Below are positions 27,541 through 35,552 of a stretch of DNA of 37,058 nt, piece by piece (positions within the stretch are counted from its first letter, which is position 1; each line of letters opens with the position of its first letter). The DNA lies in contig CACYDT010000002.1 of assembly GCA_902773295.1 (NCBI GenBank), forward strand, positions 1 to 37,058, read 5' to 3'. Made by a program: the position numbers and the translations under genes. The DNA comes from an uncultured Veillonellaceae bacterium. GTDB taxonomy: Bacteria > Bacillota > Negativicutes > Selenomonadales > Selenomonadaceae. The notes beneath the pieces are model-generated. The model made no database searches, was not told the origin of the DNA, and worked only from the letters and a program-made list of their open reading frames with translations.

Positions 27541-27603
27541 TTACATGATATCATGTCGGTTTGCAACTGAAGATGCCACCCATTTGCTAGCATTATCATT
27601 CAT
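27541..27603 (-). CDS. Possible 20-residue leader peptide within the structured RNA
   Basis: ATG at 27603 is preceded by GAGGGAGGG with 8 nt spacing, an excellent ribosome binding site, and opens MNDNASKWVASSVANRHDIM-stop. The start lies in a perfect 14-bp palindrome (TCATTCATGAATGA) and the end in another (ACATGATATCATGT). A 6-codon frame (27526-27506, after AGGGGGAG) and a 58-codon frame (27496-27320, MSPCKKPVRLYRF...) follow. Translation of any of these is unproven, and the sites may simply be conserved RNA structure. Confidence 0.3.
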   Translation of the reverse strand: MNDNASKWVASSVANRHDIM

Positions 27604-27631
27604 GAATGACACCCTCCCTCGACCTAATTCT

Positions 27632-27660
27632 ATAATACCATAAAATCTGATAATTGGCAA
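27632..27660 (-). promoter_or_regulatory. Promoter of the structured RNA
   Basis: On the minus strand TTGCCA (27660-27655) and TATTAT (27637-27632) are 17 bp apart, placing the start near 27625. Confidence 0.65.
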
Positions 27661-27698
27661 GAATTCTTTGAAAAGAATCTTTGAGAAAGACACACAAA

Positions 27699-29087
27699 TC
27701 AATGATGGCGCACAACCTCAAACCGCCAGAGCTGAACCTTTTCATCCGGACGGATATTTCCCTTCTTCCGGGCAATGGAAATCTGCTGCTCCACCGTGTC
27801 TACCCCTGACAAGTCCGGCAGCAGGAGCCCGCGCCGCCCTCCGCATTGGACAATAACCCCATAGCGGCGCACATCAAGATCTTCCGGGGAATCCACAGGC
27901 TCCGGTTTCCCCAATACATCCACACTGTAGACCAAATCGGAAAGCTCCTCCGGCTGAACCGGAGAAAACCTCGGGTCACGCATACCCGCTGAAACGGCAT
28001 TGTACAGGATCTCTTCGGCCAAAGAGTCTTGCGTAGGCTGCGTCGTTCCAATGCAGCCTCTCAGCTGCCCATCCTTTTTCAGAGATACAAAAGCGCCTGC
28101 CTGGCTCTTCATGAGTTCCTCCGGCAAGCCATCCGGAAGCTTTGCATAGCTCTTTGTTCTCACAAACGTCTCCAAGCTCATGCGTGCCAGCCGGACCACT
28201 GCATCCTCGTTCGCCTTGCGCTCTGCCATGCGCCTCTGGTGACGCTCTTCCAGCTGCTCCCCGAAATCGCGCGAACTGTCCTCCCCCATTGGCTGTATCC
28301 AAACAACGCCATACCCCACGCCGAAGGGGCCCTCATAGGAAACAGCCTCCGTTTTGACGTTCTTTCGATCCATCGCTCCCGCCATGATCCAGAAAGAGCG
28401 CAAACCGCATTCAGCCGCGCCTTCTGCCAGTTCCGCATCCATCTCCAGCAAAGAAAGGAAATCCCCGGTCCCCAGCGCCCGCATGGCCAGTTTGTCAAAC
28501 TCCGGCCCCTCCTTTGCAAAACCGTAAGGCCCGTCCTCCTTGAGCTTATGGGAAAGATCTCCGCTGGCAATCAAAAGCACCCGCCGCCCCAGTTCTTCCG
28601 CCACTTCCGCAATATGCCTGCCAAGGGCGTAATGATCCCGCGCCGGAAGTCCCGACAAGCCTATGCGCACCACCTTGCAATCCAGCAGCTGATGTTCCTG
28701 CAGGAAACGCAAAGGAATCAATGTGCCATGATCCAAAGCGGGATTGCGCTCCCCTGCTGTCCCTGCCGCAAGGAACGCACTCCGGCAATGGCTTGAAAGA
28801 GCCCTGACGAATTCTTCATCATATTCTGCCCGGAGTTCCACCTCCGGCGCACGGAATTGGGAAAAATCTCCCCTTGCCCCTTTCCCCGGGGAAATATGGA
28901 AGTAATCCGCATACATAACAGAATGCGGGCTTGTCACCACAACCGTGTCCGGCTGCAGAACAGCGGCGCGTTCCATAACCGTACGATAAGCATCTATGGT
29001 CTTTTGTATCTTCCTCTCTTCCCCATGTCCCACTTCCGGCAGGATGATGGGAGGATGAGGAACAACAACGGCTGCAACAATCGACAT
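27699..29087 (-). CDS. AmmeMemoRadiSam system protein: MEMO (B) and AMMECR1 (A) domains fused
   Basis: In this 462-residue protein the N-terminal about 270 residues are a MEMO / class III extradiol-dioxygenase-like domain (VVVPHPPIILPEVG, VVTSPHSVMYADYFHI, LIASGDLSHKLKEDGPYG). The C-terminal about 180 residues are an AMMECR1 domain (GAFVSLKKDGQLRGCIGTTQPTQDSLAEEI...MRDPRFSPVQPEELSDLVYSVDVLGKPEPV...RRGLLLPDLSGVDTVEQQI). Both are parts of a conserved three-component set whose third member is a radical SAM enzyme, which is not in the window. The biochemical role is unresolved. The start Met (29087) has AAAGGGGG upstream; the open frame to 29267 is rejected. It is followed by the structured RNA region. 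Confidence 0.9.
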   Translation of the reverse strand: MSIVAAVVVPHPPIILPEVGHGEERKIQKTIDAYRTVMERAAVLQPDTVVVTSPHSVMYADYFHISPGKGARGDFSQFRAPEVELRAEYDEEFVRALSSHCRSAFLAAGTAGERNPALDHGTLIPLRFLQEHQLLDCKVVRIGLSGLPARDHYALGRHIAEVAEELGRRVLLIASGDLSHKLKEDGPYGFAKEGPEFDKLAMRALGTGDFLSLLEMDAELAEGAAECGLRSFWIMAGAMDRKNVKTEAVSYEGPFGVGYGVVWIQPMGEDSSRDFGEQLEERHQRRMAERKANEDAVVRLARMSLETFVRTKSYAKLPDGLPEELMKSQAGAFVSLKKDGQLRGCIGTTQPTQDSLAEEILYNAVSAGMRDPRFSPVQPEELSDLVYSVDVLGKPEPVDSPEDLDVRRYGVIVQCGGRRGLLLPDLSGVDTVEQQISIARKKGNIRPDEKVQLWRFEVVRHH

Positions 29088-29111
29088 ACCGATACCCCCT
29101 TTATTGATATG

Positions 29112-29150
29112 ATACGAGAGACTGTGGAAATTTGCCGCAGTCTCTCGTAT
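29112..29150. repeat. 16-bp inverted repeat in the 5' region of the MEMO/AMMECR1 gene
   Basis: ATACGAGAGACTGTGG (29112-29127) and CCGCAGTCTCTCGTAT (29135-29150) pair over 16 positions with one T-G, around AAATTTG. It lies 25 bp before the start codon of the minus-strand gene, in the divergent intergenic region (29088-29279), and is a candidate operator or leader hairpin. The rest of this gap is AT-rich, with a TATAAT near 29183 on the plus strand. Confidence 0.6.
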
Positions 29151-29279
29151 ACCTTGGGCAGAGAAAATTTCCTGCTCACGAGTATAATACGTGATTTTAC
29201 GGGAAACTCCTCTTTCACTACCGGAAAAATCGTGATAATCTATATCATGCAAATGCAAAACAACCAAGGAGGCATCCCC

Positions 29280-29816
29280 ATGTCAAATTCTTCGCACTGT
29301 ATCGGCTTTTCCCCCTGTATCGATGAAAACTGCACTCATATCATTCTCGGCTCCATGCCAAGCATTGCTTCTCTGGAAGCCCGGCAATACTATGCTCATC
29401 CCCAGAACCGTTTCTGGCCTCTTATGTCCCGCATCCTGGAAAATATGCCAGCCCCTCCCGAACGCTATGCAGACCGCCTCTCCATGCTCCTGCGCCATCA
29501 TATCGCCCTATGGGATTCCATCGGAGCCTGCGACAGGGACGGCAGCCTTGACACGGCCATAAAAAACGAGCAGGGCAATGATTTCACTGCCCTGCTCGAA
29601 AAATATCCCGGCATCCATACGATTTGCTTCAATGGAAGCAAGTCCTTCCAATGCTTCAAGAAATCCAATAAGCCCCTCCTGAGCCGAAAAGAGATTGCCT
29701 TTTATCCAATGCCTTCCACAAGCCCTGCCAATGCCCGTTGGAAGCTCGATATGCTGGAGGACGCATGGAGGATTCCATTGTCCGGCTGCATACATCATTT
29801 ATCCACGGCAACCTGA
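29280..29816 (+). CDS. DNA-deoxyinosine glycosylase (uracil-DNA glycosylase superfamily)
   Basis: This 178-residue repair enzyme has the family motif IILGSMPSIASLEARQYYAHPQNRFWPLMSRIL (about residues 21-53). It continues with IALWDSIGACDRDGSLDTAIKNEQGNDF and ends with the SMPSTSPANA-type motif (YPMPSTSPANAR, about 143-154). Relatives remove hypoxanthine, the product of adenine deamination, and some act on mismatched uracil. Start: ATG at 29280 with AAGGAGG 7 nt upstream; the longer frame upstream is non-coding. Its 3' end overlaps the convergent HlyD-like gene by 22 bp. Confidence 0.87.
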   Translation: MSNSSHCIGFSPCIDENCTHIILGSMPSIASLEARQYYAHPQNRFWPLMSRILENMPAPPERYADRLSMLLRHHIALWDSIGACDRDGSLDTAIKNEQGNDFTALLEKYPGIHTICFNGSKSFQCFKKSNKPLLSRKEIAFYPMPSTSPANARWKLDMLEDAWRIPLSGCIHHLSTAT

Positions 29817-30853
29817 ACCACGGTTTTCATGCCCGGCTTCAGTTCAAAAGAAACCTCTGCCGGCAGAGAAATCTTTACCGTGGATTTTCCGTCCTCTGCA
29901 GGCGGCTCATTTCCTTCCGTGTCCGTCTGCGCGGATGCCTCCTCATTTTCTGCAGCATCATCATCGGACTCAATTTCCAGCACCGTCCCCTGAAGAGCAT
30001 GTCCTTCTATCTCATACGTCACGAACTGCCCCAGACGGATCTTCCCTTTCTGCTCAGGCGTAACGCGAGCCTCCAGCCAGATATTCCCTGCATCACCAAT
30101 ATTCATGATGGTCTGGCCTGCTTTCACTTCACTGCCTTCTTTGAGATCCGTGCAATAAATCGTTCCATCCACAGGCGCCACAATCTCCGTCGCCTGAGAA
30201 TCCTTCTTGGCGCTTTCCAGCGCCGCTTCTGCCTGACGAACTTGGATTTCGGCACTCTTGATGACTTCCGGGCTGCTGGGCTGCACAACAGTACGATACG
30301 TCACCTTCGGGGGGGCAGCAACAGAAGAAGAAGCCGCCGCCTTCGCAGCAGCGTATTCCGCAACCGCCTCATCCCGCTTCACTGCACTGATGGCCCCCAT
30401 TTTGAAGAGCTCCTCCATCCGCTGCATCCGCGCCTCTGCCTGCGCCACTGCTGCCTGTGACACCGTAGAACCACCGCCGCCGCCACCTTCGGACATCACA
30501 GGTGTTGTGATGGTCTGCCCCTTCTGGATCTCTGCCAGATTGCGTTTTGCCAGCTCCAGATTCTGTTCCAGTTGCTGGATCTGTTCCTCCGTCACACTGA
30601 CTTCAATCCGCGCGATAACCTCTCCGGCTGCCACATGATCCCCATCATTCACGTTCAATTCAGCAATCTTGCCATTGGCCTTCGTCCTGACGCCTACCAT
30701 GGTGCTGGTCACCTGTGCATCATAAAGCTTCATGCGATTGTTCTGATTCTGGTAATACCAGATACCGGCAGAGCAAAGAAGCGCCACGGCAATCAGGCCT
30801 ATCAGGCCAAATTTCACAAAATAATTGACTTTCCTGGAAATATCAACTTCCAA
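29795..30853 (-). CDS. HlyD family periplasmic adaptor (membrane fusion) protein
   Basis: This 352-residue protein is anchored by one N-terminal segment (FGLIGLIAVALLCSAGIWYY). It has split lipoyl-type halves (VRTKANGKIAELNVNDGDHVAAGEVIARIE and VAPVDGTIYCTDLKEGSEVKAGQTIMNIGD) flanking a helical hairpin (about 88-225), and a beta-barrel domain that includes an acidic insert (DDDAAENEEASAQTDTEGNEPP). Such proteins link an inner-membrane pump to the outer membrane, which suits a diderm Negativicute. No pump or outer-membrane partner lies adjacent. The start is a TTG with GGGGGG upstream, 25 bp after the alaS stop, so it may be cotranscribed with alaS. Confidence 0.85.
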   Translation of the reverse strand: MEVDISRKVNYFVKFGLIGLIAVALLCSAGIWYYQNQNNRMKLYDAQVTSTMVGVRTKANGKIAELNVNDGDHVAAGEVIARIEVSVTEEQIQQLEQNLELAKRNLAEIQKGQTITTPVMSEGGGGGGSTVSQAAVAQAEARMQRMEELFKMGAISAVKRDEAVAEYAAAKAAASSSVAAPPKVTYRTVVQPSSPEVIKSAEIQVRQAEAALESAKKDSQATEIVAPVDGTIYCTDLKEGSEVKAGQTIMNIGDAGNIWLEARVTPEQKGKIRLGQFVTYEIEGHALQGTVLEIESDDDAAENEEASAQTDTEGNEPPAEDGKSTVKISLPAEVSFELKPGMKTVVQVAVDK

Positions 30854-30878
30854 TCACATTCGCCCCCCATAGGGAATT

Positions 30879-33506
30879 TCAGCAGCCCAACTGTTCATGC
30901 ACAACCTTCACCGCCATCTCAAATGCCTTGGGAAGGCTCTCGGGATTCTTGCCGCCTGCCTGCGCCATTTCGGGACGGCCGCCTCCGCCACCACCCACGA
31001 TTTTGGCTGCCTCTTTGATGATCTTGCCGGCATGGATGCCCCTTGCCACAAGGGATTTCTCCACCTTGACCACAAGGTTCACCTTGCCGTCCGCAACAGC
31101 TGCCAGGATGACAATGCCATTCACCAGTTTCCCGCAGGTAAGATCTGCAAGGCTGCGAAGTTCCTCCATGTCCTTGGCCAGCGCCTTGCCGCAGACGATA
31201 TGGACATCGCCGACTTCCTGTACCGCCATGAGCAGTTTCTGTGCATCGGCTTTCTTCTGAACATCATGGATCTCGTCCAGCTGCTTCTGCATATCCTTTT
31301 GCATGGCGAGGATTTTCTCCGTCTGAGCCGGCACGTCTTCCTTCCTGACCTTCAAGAGAGACGCCGTATCTTCGAGAAGCTGCATTTCATGATTGGCATA
31401 GTCAATGGCTGCCTTGCCCGTGATGGCCTCAATACGGCGCACACCGGAAGCAATGCCGGCCTCGCTGATGATCTTGAACATGCCGATCTGCCCGACATTC
31501 TTGACATGGGAACCGCCGCAAAGCTCCATACTGAACCCGGGAACCTTGACAACGCGCACGACATCCCCGTATTTTTCGCCGAAAAGCGCCATGGCACCGG
31601 CAGCCTTTGCCTCATCCAATGACATGTGAGAAATCTCCAGATCTATGCCCTTGAGGATCTCCTCATTGACAAGCTCCTCCACATCGGCAAGCTGCTGAGC
31701 GCTGACCGGCTCAAAGTTCGTGAAATCGAAGCGGAGCCTCTCCGGCGTGACAAGGGAGCCTGCCTGGTTCACCTGCTCGCCAACGACCTTCTTGAGAGCT
31801 GCCTGCAGAAGATGCGTGGCGGTATGGTTACGGGCAGAAGCCAGCTTGCTTGCCATATCCACCTGAATGGCCACTTTGTCGCCGACCTTCAACATGCCCT
31901 CTTCCACATATGCAATATGATAAACCGTGCCATCCGGCAATTTCTTGGCAGTTTCCACACGGATATGACCGAACTCGCCGACAAACCGGCCGCAGTCCCC
32001 TACCTGTCCGCCGCCTTCTGCATAGAAGGGCGTAACATCGAGGATGATCCCGGCCTCCTCGCCATCTTCCAATGTCTCCACCAACCTGCCGTCCTTCCAG
32101 ATGGCAACGACCTGTGCCTCCACAGCCTCCTTGTCCACCTTGAGCCGGCTCGTATCGATGGAACTGAGATCCGGCACGGCCACGCGCTGATTCTCCGCGC
32201 GGGCGCTGCGGGCGCGCTCACGCTGCTCCTCCATGGCTTTGTCAAAGCCATCCTTGTCAAGCACCAGCCCGTTCTCATGGAGAATCTCGTCCGTAAGCTC
32301 CCAGGGGAACCCGAACGTATCATAGAGCTTGAAGCCGACTTCACCGGCCAGTTCTTCTTTCCCGGAAGCCTTGACCTCTGCAATATAGGTGCCAAGCAAA
32401 TCCATACCTTGCGCCAAGGTTGCGGCAAAACGATCCTCTTCCAGGCGGATCACCCGCTTGATGTAGTCCTGCTTGTTCACAAGTTCCTGGAAGTCCGAAG
32501 CGTCTTTGTAAATCTTCACCACGGCATCCACTGCACCCTCAAGGAACTTATCCTTGATGCCAAGCATGCGTCCATGGCGAACAGCGCGGCGCAGGATACG
32601 GCGCAAGACATAGCCCCTTCCCTCATTGGAGGGAAGAATCCCATCCATGATCATGATCGCCATGCTGCGGGCATGATCGGCAATGACCTTGAGAGAAACA
32701 TCCGTTTTCTCATTCTCCCCATACTTCACCCCGGAAACCTGGGAAGCATACTCAATAATTGGGAACAGCAAATCCGTCTCGAAATTCGTGCGCTTGTTCT
32801 GCACAACAGAAGCCAGACGCTCCAGCCCGCATCCCGTATCGATGTTCTTATGTGCCAGAGGCTTGTATTCCCCATCCTCCTGCTTGTCAAACTGTGTAAA
32901 CACGAGATTCCATATCTCAAGATAGCGGTCGCAGTCACAGCCCACCTTGCAATCCGGGGAACCACAGCCCCGCTCCTCGCCAAGATCAATGTAGATTTCC
33001 GAGTCAGGACCGCAGGGGCCCGGCCCGATCTCCCAGAAGTTGTCTTCCATCTTCACGATATGATCTTTCGGAAAGCCGGGCTGCTGAAGCCAGATCTCCA
33101 CAGCCTCATCATCCTTCGGATAGACACTGACCCACAGCTTGTCCTTGGGCAGTTCCACAACCTCCGTGAGGAATTCCCATGCCCAGGGAATCGCTTCCGA
33201 TTTGAAATAATCGCCAAAGGAGAAATTCCCCAACATCTCGAAATATGTCTGATGGCGCGCCGTGCGGCCCACATTCTCAATATCACCCGTGCGCACGCAG
33301 CGCTGGCTCGTCGTGACACGCGTGCGCGGCGGCTTCATCTTCCCTGTAAAAAAAGGTTTCAATGGCGCCATGCCAGCCCCAATGAGGAGCAACGTCGGAT
33401 CATCCTCCGGAATCAGGGAGAAACTCGGCATGCGAAGATGCCCTTTCTTTTCCGCAAAAAACTGCAAGTACGCTTCCCGCAGTTCGTTACCAGTCATATA
33501 CTTCAA
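30879..33506 (-). CDS. alaS: Alanine--tRNA ligase
   Basis: This 875-residue class II synthetase has a complete domain set: a catalytic domain starting TGNELREAYLQFFAEKKGHLRMPSFSLIPEDDPTLL, a tRNA-recognition region, the editing domain with HTATHLL (about residue 565) and CGGSH (about 665), and the C-Ala domain ending with the Gly-rich AAKIVGGGGGGRPEMAQAGGKNPESLPKA. The start is a TTG at 33506, about 10 nt after GGAGG; ATG at 33497 is possible but is far from the site. Upstream is a TGATATAAT extended -10 box. HlyD follows in the same direction. Confidence 0.97.
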   Translation of the reverse strand: MKYMTGNELREAYLQFFAEKKGHLRMPSFSLIPEDDPTLLLIGAGMAPLKPFFTGKMKPPRTRVTTSQRCVRTGDIENVGRTARHQTYFEMLGNFSFGDYFKSEAIPWAWEFLTEVVELPKDKLWVSVYPKDDEAVEIWLQQPGFPKDHIVKMEDNFWEIGPGPCGPDSEIYIDLGEERGCGSPDCKVGCDCDRYLEIWNLVFTQFDKQEDGEYKPLAHKNIDTGCGLERLASVVQNKRTNFETDLLFPIIEYASQVSGVKYGENEKTDVSLKVIADHARSMAIMIMDGILPSNEGRGYVLRRILRRAVRHGRMLGIKDKFLEGAVDAVVKIYKDASDFQELVNKQDYIKRVIRLEEDRFAATLAQGMDLLGTYIAEVKASGKEELAGEVGFKLYDTFGFPWELTDEILHENGLVLDKDGFDKAMEEQRERARSARAENQRVAVPDLSSIDTSRLKVDKEAVEAQVVAIWKDGRLVETLEDGEEAGIILDVTPFYAEGGGQVGDCGRFVGEFGHIRVETAKKLPDGTVYHIAYVEEGMLKVGDKVAIQVDMASKLASARNHTATHLLQAALKKVVGEQVNQAGSLVTPERLRFDFTNFEPVSAQQLADVEELVNEEILKGIDLEISHMSLDEAKAAGAMALFGEKYGDVVRVVKVPGFSMELCGGSHVKNVGQIGMFKIISEAGIASGVRRIEAITGKAAIDYANHEMQLLEDTASLLKVRKEDVPAQTEKILAMQKDMQKQLDEIHDVQKKADAQKLLMAVQEVGDVHIVCGKALAKDMEELRSLADLTCGKLVNGIVILAAVADGKVNLVVKVEKSLVARGIHAGKIIKEAAKIVGGGGGGRPEMAQAGGKNPESLPKAFEMAVKVVHEQLGC

Positions 33507-33548
33507 AATCCATCTACCTCCAACAGAGTCAATTGCTAAACGCCCCTA

Positions 33549-33557
33549 ATTATATCA
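33549..33557 (-). promoter_or_regulatory. Extended -10 promoter of alaS
   Basis: TGATATAAT on the minus strand (33557-33549) is a perfect extended -10 box without a recognisable -35. The same GTGTGATATAAT string precedes the DUF1858 leader at 11929-11940. Confidence 0.55.
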
Positions 33558-33713
33558 CACTCAGGAGATGTTTTTCCATAAAATATTTACTTTCCTTGAG
33601 AGTCTAAACTACAGATAATTACAATTTCTTTTGATGCCTGGCTGGTTGACATCTAGCAGGCTTCTGCTAGAATTGAAACAACGATAGATTTTTCCATGAA
33701 ATGGGGCGAGGCT

Positions 33714-35396
33714 ATGAAGCAGCATTATGTGATGCCTGTGGGAGAGGATGACTTCCGGCAGGTGCGCGAGAAATATTACTATGTGGATAAGACGGAGTTT
33801 ATAAAAGAGCTGATAGACAGCCACGCCAAGGTCACCCTGATTACCCGGCCGCGGCGGTTTGGCAAGACTCTCTCCATGAGCATGCTGTACTACTTCTTCT
33901 CTAATAAAGATGTGGAGGCCAACCGGATCCTGTTCGAGGGCACAAAGATTGAAAAAGCCGGGAATCGGTATATGACAGACCAGGGGACACTGCCGGTGGT
34001 GTTTCTTAGTCTGAAGGATATCAAGGAAGATACACTTGAGGGGATGCTGGCAGGTTTTGCAACTGAGATGCAGGCGATTTACCAGTCTTTTCGCTGGCTA
34101 CTGGAGGGTGAGATTCTATATTCGGAGGAAAAAGAAGCCTTCGAAGCTGTGCTTTCCTGCAAGGCCTCCAGGAGTGAGCTGCAGTATTCCCTCAAGAAAC
34201 TGACGGCGTATCTGCAAAGATATCATGGCAAAAATGTCTTGGTGTTGATAGATGAGTATGATGCGCCCATACAGTATGCCTGGGATTATGGTTATTACAA
34301 AGAGGCAATTGTCTTCATAAGGAACTACTTAAGCTCTGTGCTGAAGTCAAATTCTGCCCTTGATTTTGCCGTGCTGACTGGTGTGTTGCGGATCGCCAAG
34401 GAAAGCATCTTCAGCTCCCTGAACAATCTGGAAGTGGACAGCGTAGTATCCGGGGCGTATTGGGATGCTATGGGCTTTACCTTCGAAGAAATACAAAAGA
34501 TGGCAGCCGACTTCCATGTGACGGAAAAACTGTCGGAGATCAAAGAATGGTACGATGGCTACAATTTTGATGGGCAGGAAATATATAACCCCTGGTCGGT
34601 CGTAAGCTATTTCAAGCAGAACTGTCGTCCTGCCACATATTGGGTCAATACTTCCGGAAATGCGATTCTCACCAAGATGCTCCAGCAGGCAAAACCATCC
34701 CAATGCCGAGCCCTGACACAGCTACTCCACGGCGGAAAGATAAGCGCAGTGCTCTATGAAGGTTTTATCTATGATGAAATCTACCAGAACAGCGACGCCC
34801 TGTACTCCATGCTTCTGACCACCGGGTATCTGACTATTGTGGATTATCCTGACCCTTATGTCGATGAGAATGAAGCTTCCATGAGGCTCCCCAATAGGGA
34901 AATCCGGACGCTATTCAAACAGGAGGTCATGCGATATCTGTCCAGCTTGGATCAGGACTCTGATCTCCTGCGCAATCTCCTGCGAAGTATGCTCCGTGGC
35001 AATGCTAAAGATTTCGAGGAAGCTTTGTCCAGGTTCTTGAGTATGATGGTCAGCTTCTATGATACAGCTGCCAAAGAGAGCTTTTACCATGGTTTGGTGC
35101 TGGGCCTGCTGACTACCCTGATGCCACGCTTCGAGGTATTGTCCAACAGGGAGTCCGGCTATGGCAGATTTGATATCGCTATTTTCCCCGGGAAAAATCA
35201 GACCGTAGGCTCCTTGCTAGAGTTCAAGGTGGCGGAGAAAGAAGAGGATTTGCCAGACAAGGCCAAAGAGGCGCTGGCTCAGATCAGGGACAATGTTTAC
35301 ATGATGGAATTCGAGAACAGGGGCGTGCATGCTGTTTGGCAGTACGGCATTGCATTCTGCGGGAAGAAGTGCCATATCGAGGCGGCAAATGTATAG
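33714..35396 (+). CDS. Predicted AAA-ATPase with C-terminal PD-(D/E)XK nuclease-like domain (DUF1703 type)
   Basis: The roughly 560-residue protein has an N-terminal AAA-ATPase-like module (MPVGEDDFRQVREKYYYVDKTEFIKELI, Walker A RPRRFGKTLSMSM, Walker B VLVLIDEYDAPIQYAW). The C-terminal domain carries RFDIAIFPGKNQTVGSLLEFKV, matching the D-x(n)-ExK pattern of PD-(D/E)XK nucleases. Proteins of this kind are very numerous in Bacteroidetes and anaerobic Bacillota, often in several copies; the role is unknown. Start: ATG at 33714 after GGGGCGAGG is preferred, and ATG at 33696 lacks a binding site. Base composition is visibly more AT-rich than the housekeeping genes to the left, consistent with transfer. 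Confidence 0.85.
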   Translation: MKQHYVMPVGEDDFRQVREKYYYVDKTEFIKELIDSHAKVTLITRPRRFGKTLSMSMLYYFFSNKDVEANRILFEGTKIEKAGNRYMTDQGTLPVVFLSLKDIKEDTLEGMLAGFATEMQAIYQSFRWLLEGEILYSEEKEAFEAVLSCKASRSELQYSLKKLTAYLQRYHGKNVLVLIDEYDAPIQYAWDYGYYKEAIVFIRNYLSSVLKSNSALDFAVLTGVLRIAKESIFSSLNNLEVDSVVSGAYWDAMGFTFEEIQKMAADFHVTEKLSEIKEWYDGYNFDGQEIYNPWSVVSYFKQNCRPATYWVNTSGNAILTKMLQQAKPSQCRALTQLLHGGKISAVLYEGFIYDEIYQNSDALYSMLLTTGYLTIVDYPDPYVDENEASMRLPNREIRTLFKQEVMRYLSSLDQDSDLLRNLLRSMLRGNAKDFEEALSRFLSMMVSFYDTAAKESFYHGLVLGLLTTLMPRFEVLSNRESGYGRFDIAIFPGKNQTVGSLLEFKVAEKEEDLPDKAKEALAQIRDNVYMMEFENRGVHAVWQYGIAFCGKKCHIEAANV

Positions 35397-35410
35397 GTAA
35401 ACTGATACAA

Positions 35411-35551
35411 GGCGTGTTTCAAAAGGCATCATTTCCGGTTGACAAATTTGATGGCGCATTGCAGGACGAAAACCCTTGTCAGAAAAGGACGGAGGTTTGT
35501 TAGCACCGTTGGAAAGCTGTCAACTAAATATTGACAAGTTTGAAACACGCC
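35411..35551. mobile_element. 141-bp MITE-like element or IS remnant with 13-bp terminal inverted repeats
   Basis: GGCGTGTTTCAAA (35411-35423) and TTTGAAACACGCC (35539-35551) are perfect inverted ends. A second inverted pair, GTTGACA (35438-35444) and TGTCAAC (35518-35524), lies inside. There is no coding capacity and no clear target duplication (flanks ..GATACAA and GATGCAC..). The right end abuts the truncated Rpn-type gene, suggesting the insertion or a deletion from it cut that gene. Confidence 0.55.
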
Positions 35552-35552
35552 G

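Larger units (their letters stand above)
27207..27625 (-). ncRNA. Large structured leader RNA or ncRNA upstream of thiE, family unrecognised
   Basis: About 420 nt lie between a promoter (27660-27632) and an intrinsic terminator (27252-27207). Clear minus-strand helices are ATTGGAA/TTCCAAT (27449-27443, 27420-27414) enclosing CCCT-GTAT-AGGG; GCAGTTC/GAGCTGC (27412-27406, 27365-27359) enclosing GTCAC-TTCGG-GTGAC (27388-27374); GCGTT-TTGC-AACGC (27354-27341); TGCAG/CTGCA near 27312-27293; and TCCGAT with GTCGGA joining distant parts. The terminator stem and the GCAGTTC helix each contain a G-U pair that would be an A-C mismatch in plus-strand RNA, fixing the orientation. It lacks the landmarks of TPP, cobalamin, T-box, RNase P, tmRNA and SRP RNAs. 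Because the terminator sits just ahead of thiE, control of the thiE operon by attenuation is an attractive inference. Confidence 0.6.

Noticed and set aside
27207-27625. RNase P RNA, tmRNA or SRP RNA
   Set aside because: No GAGGAAAGTCC/ACAGAA pair of RNase P, no tRNA-like ends or GCAAAC tag start of tmRNA, and no GGAAGCAGC-type SRP tip. The size alone is not evidence.
27176-27640. TPP riboswitch upstream of thiE
   Set aside because: The conserved CTGAGA and ACCTGATCTGGATAATGCC segments are absent on the minus strand. The region folds differently.
35411-35551. CRISPR repeat or attachment site
   Set aside because: There are only two inverted copies, no direct repeat series and no tRNA. A terminal-inverted-repeat element fits better.
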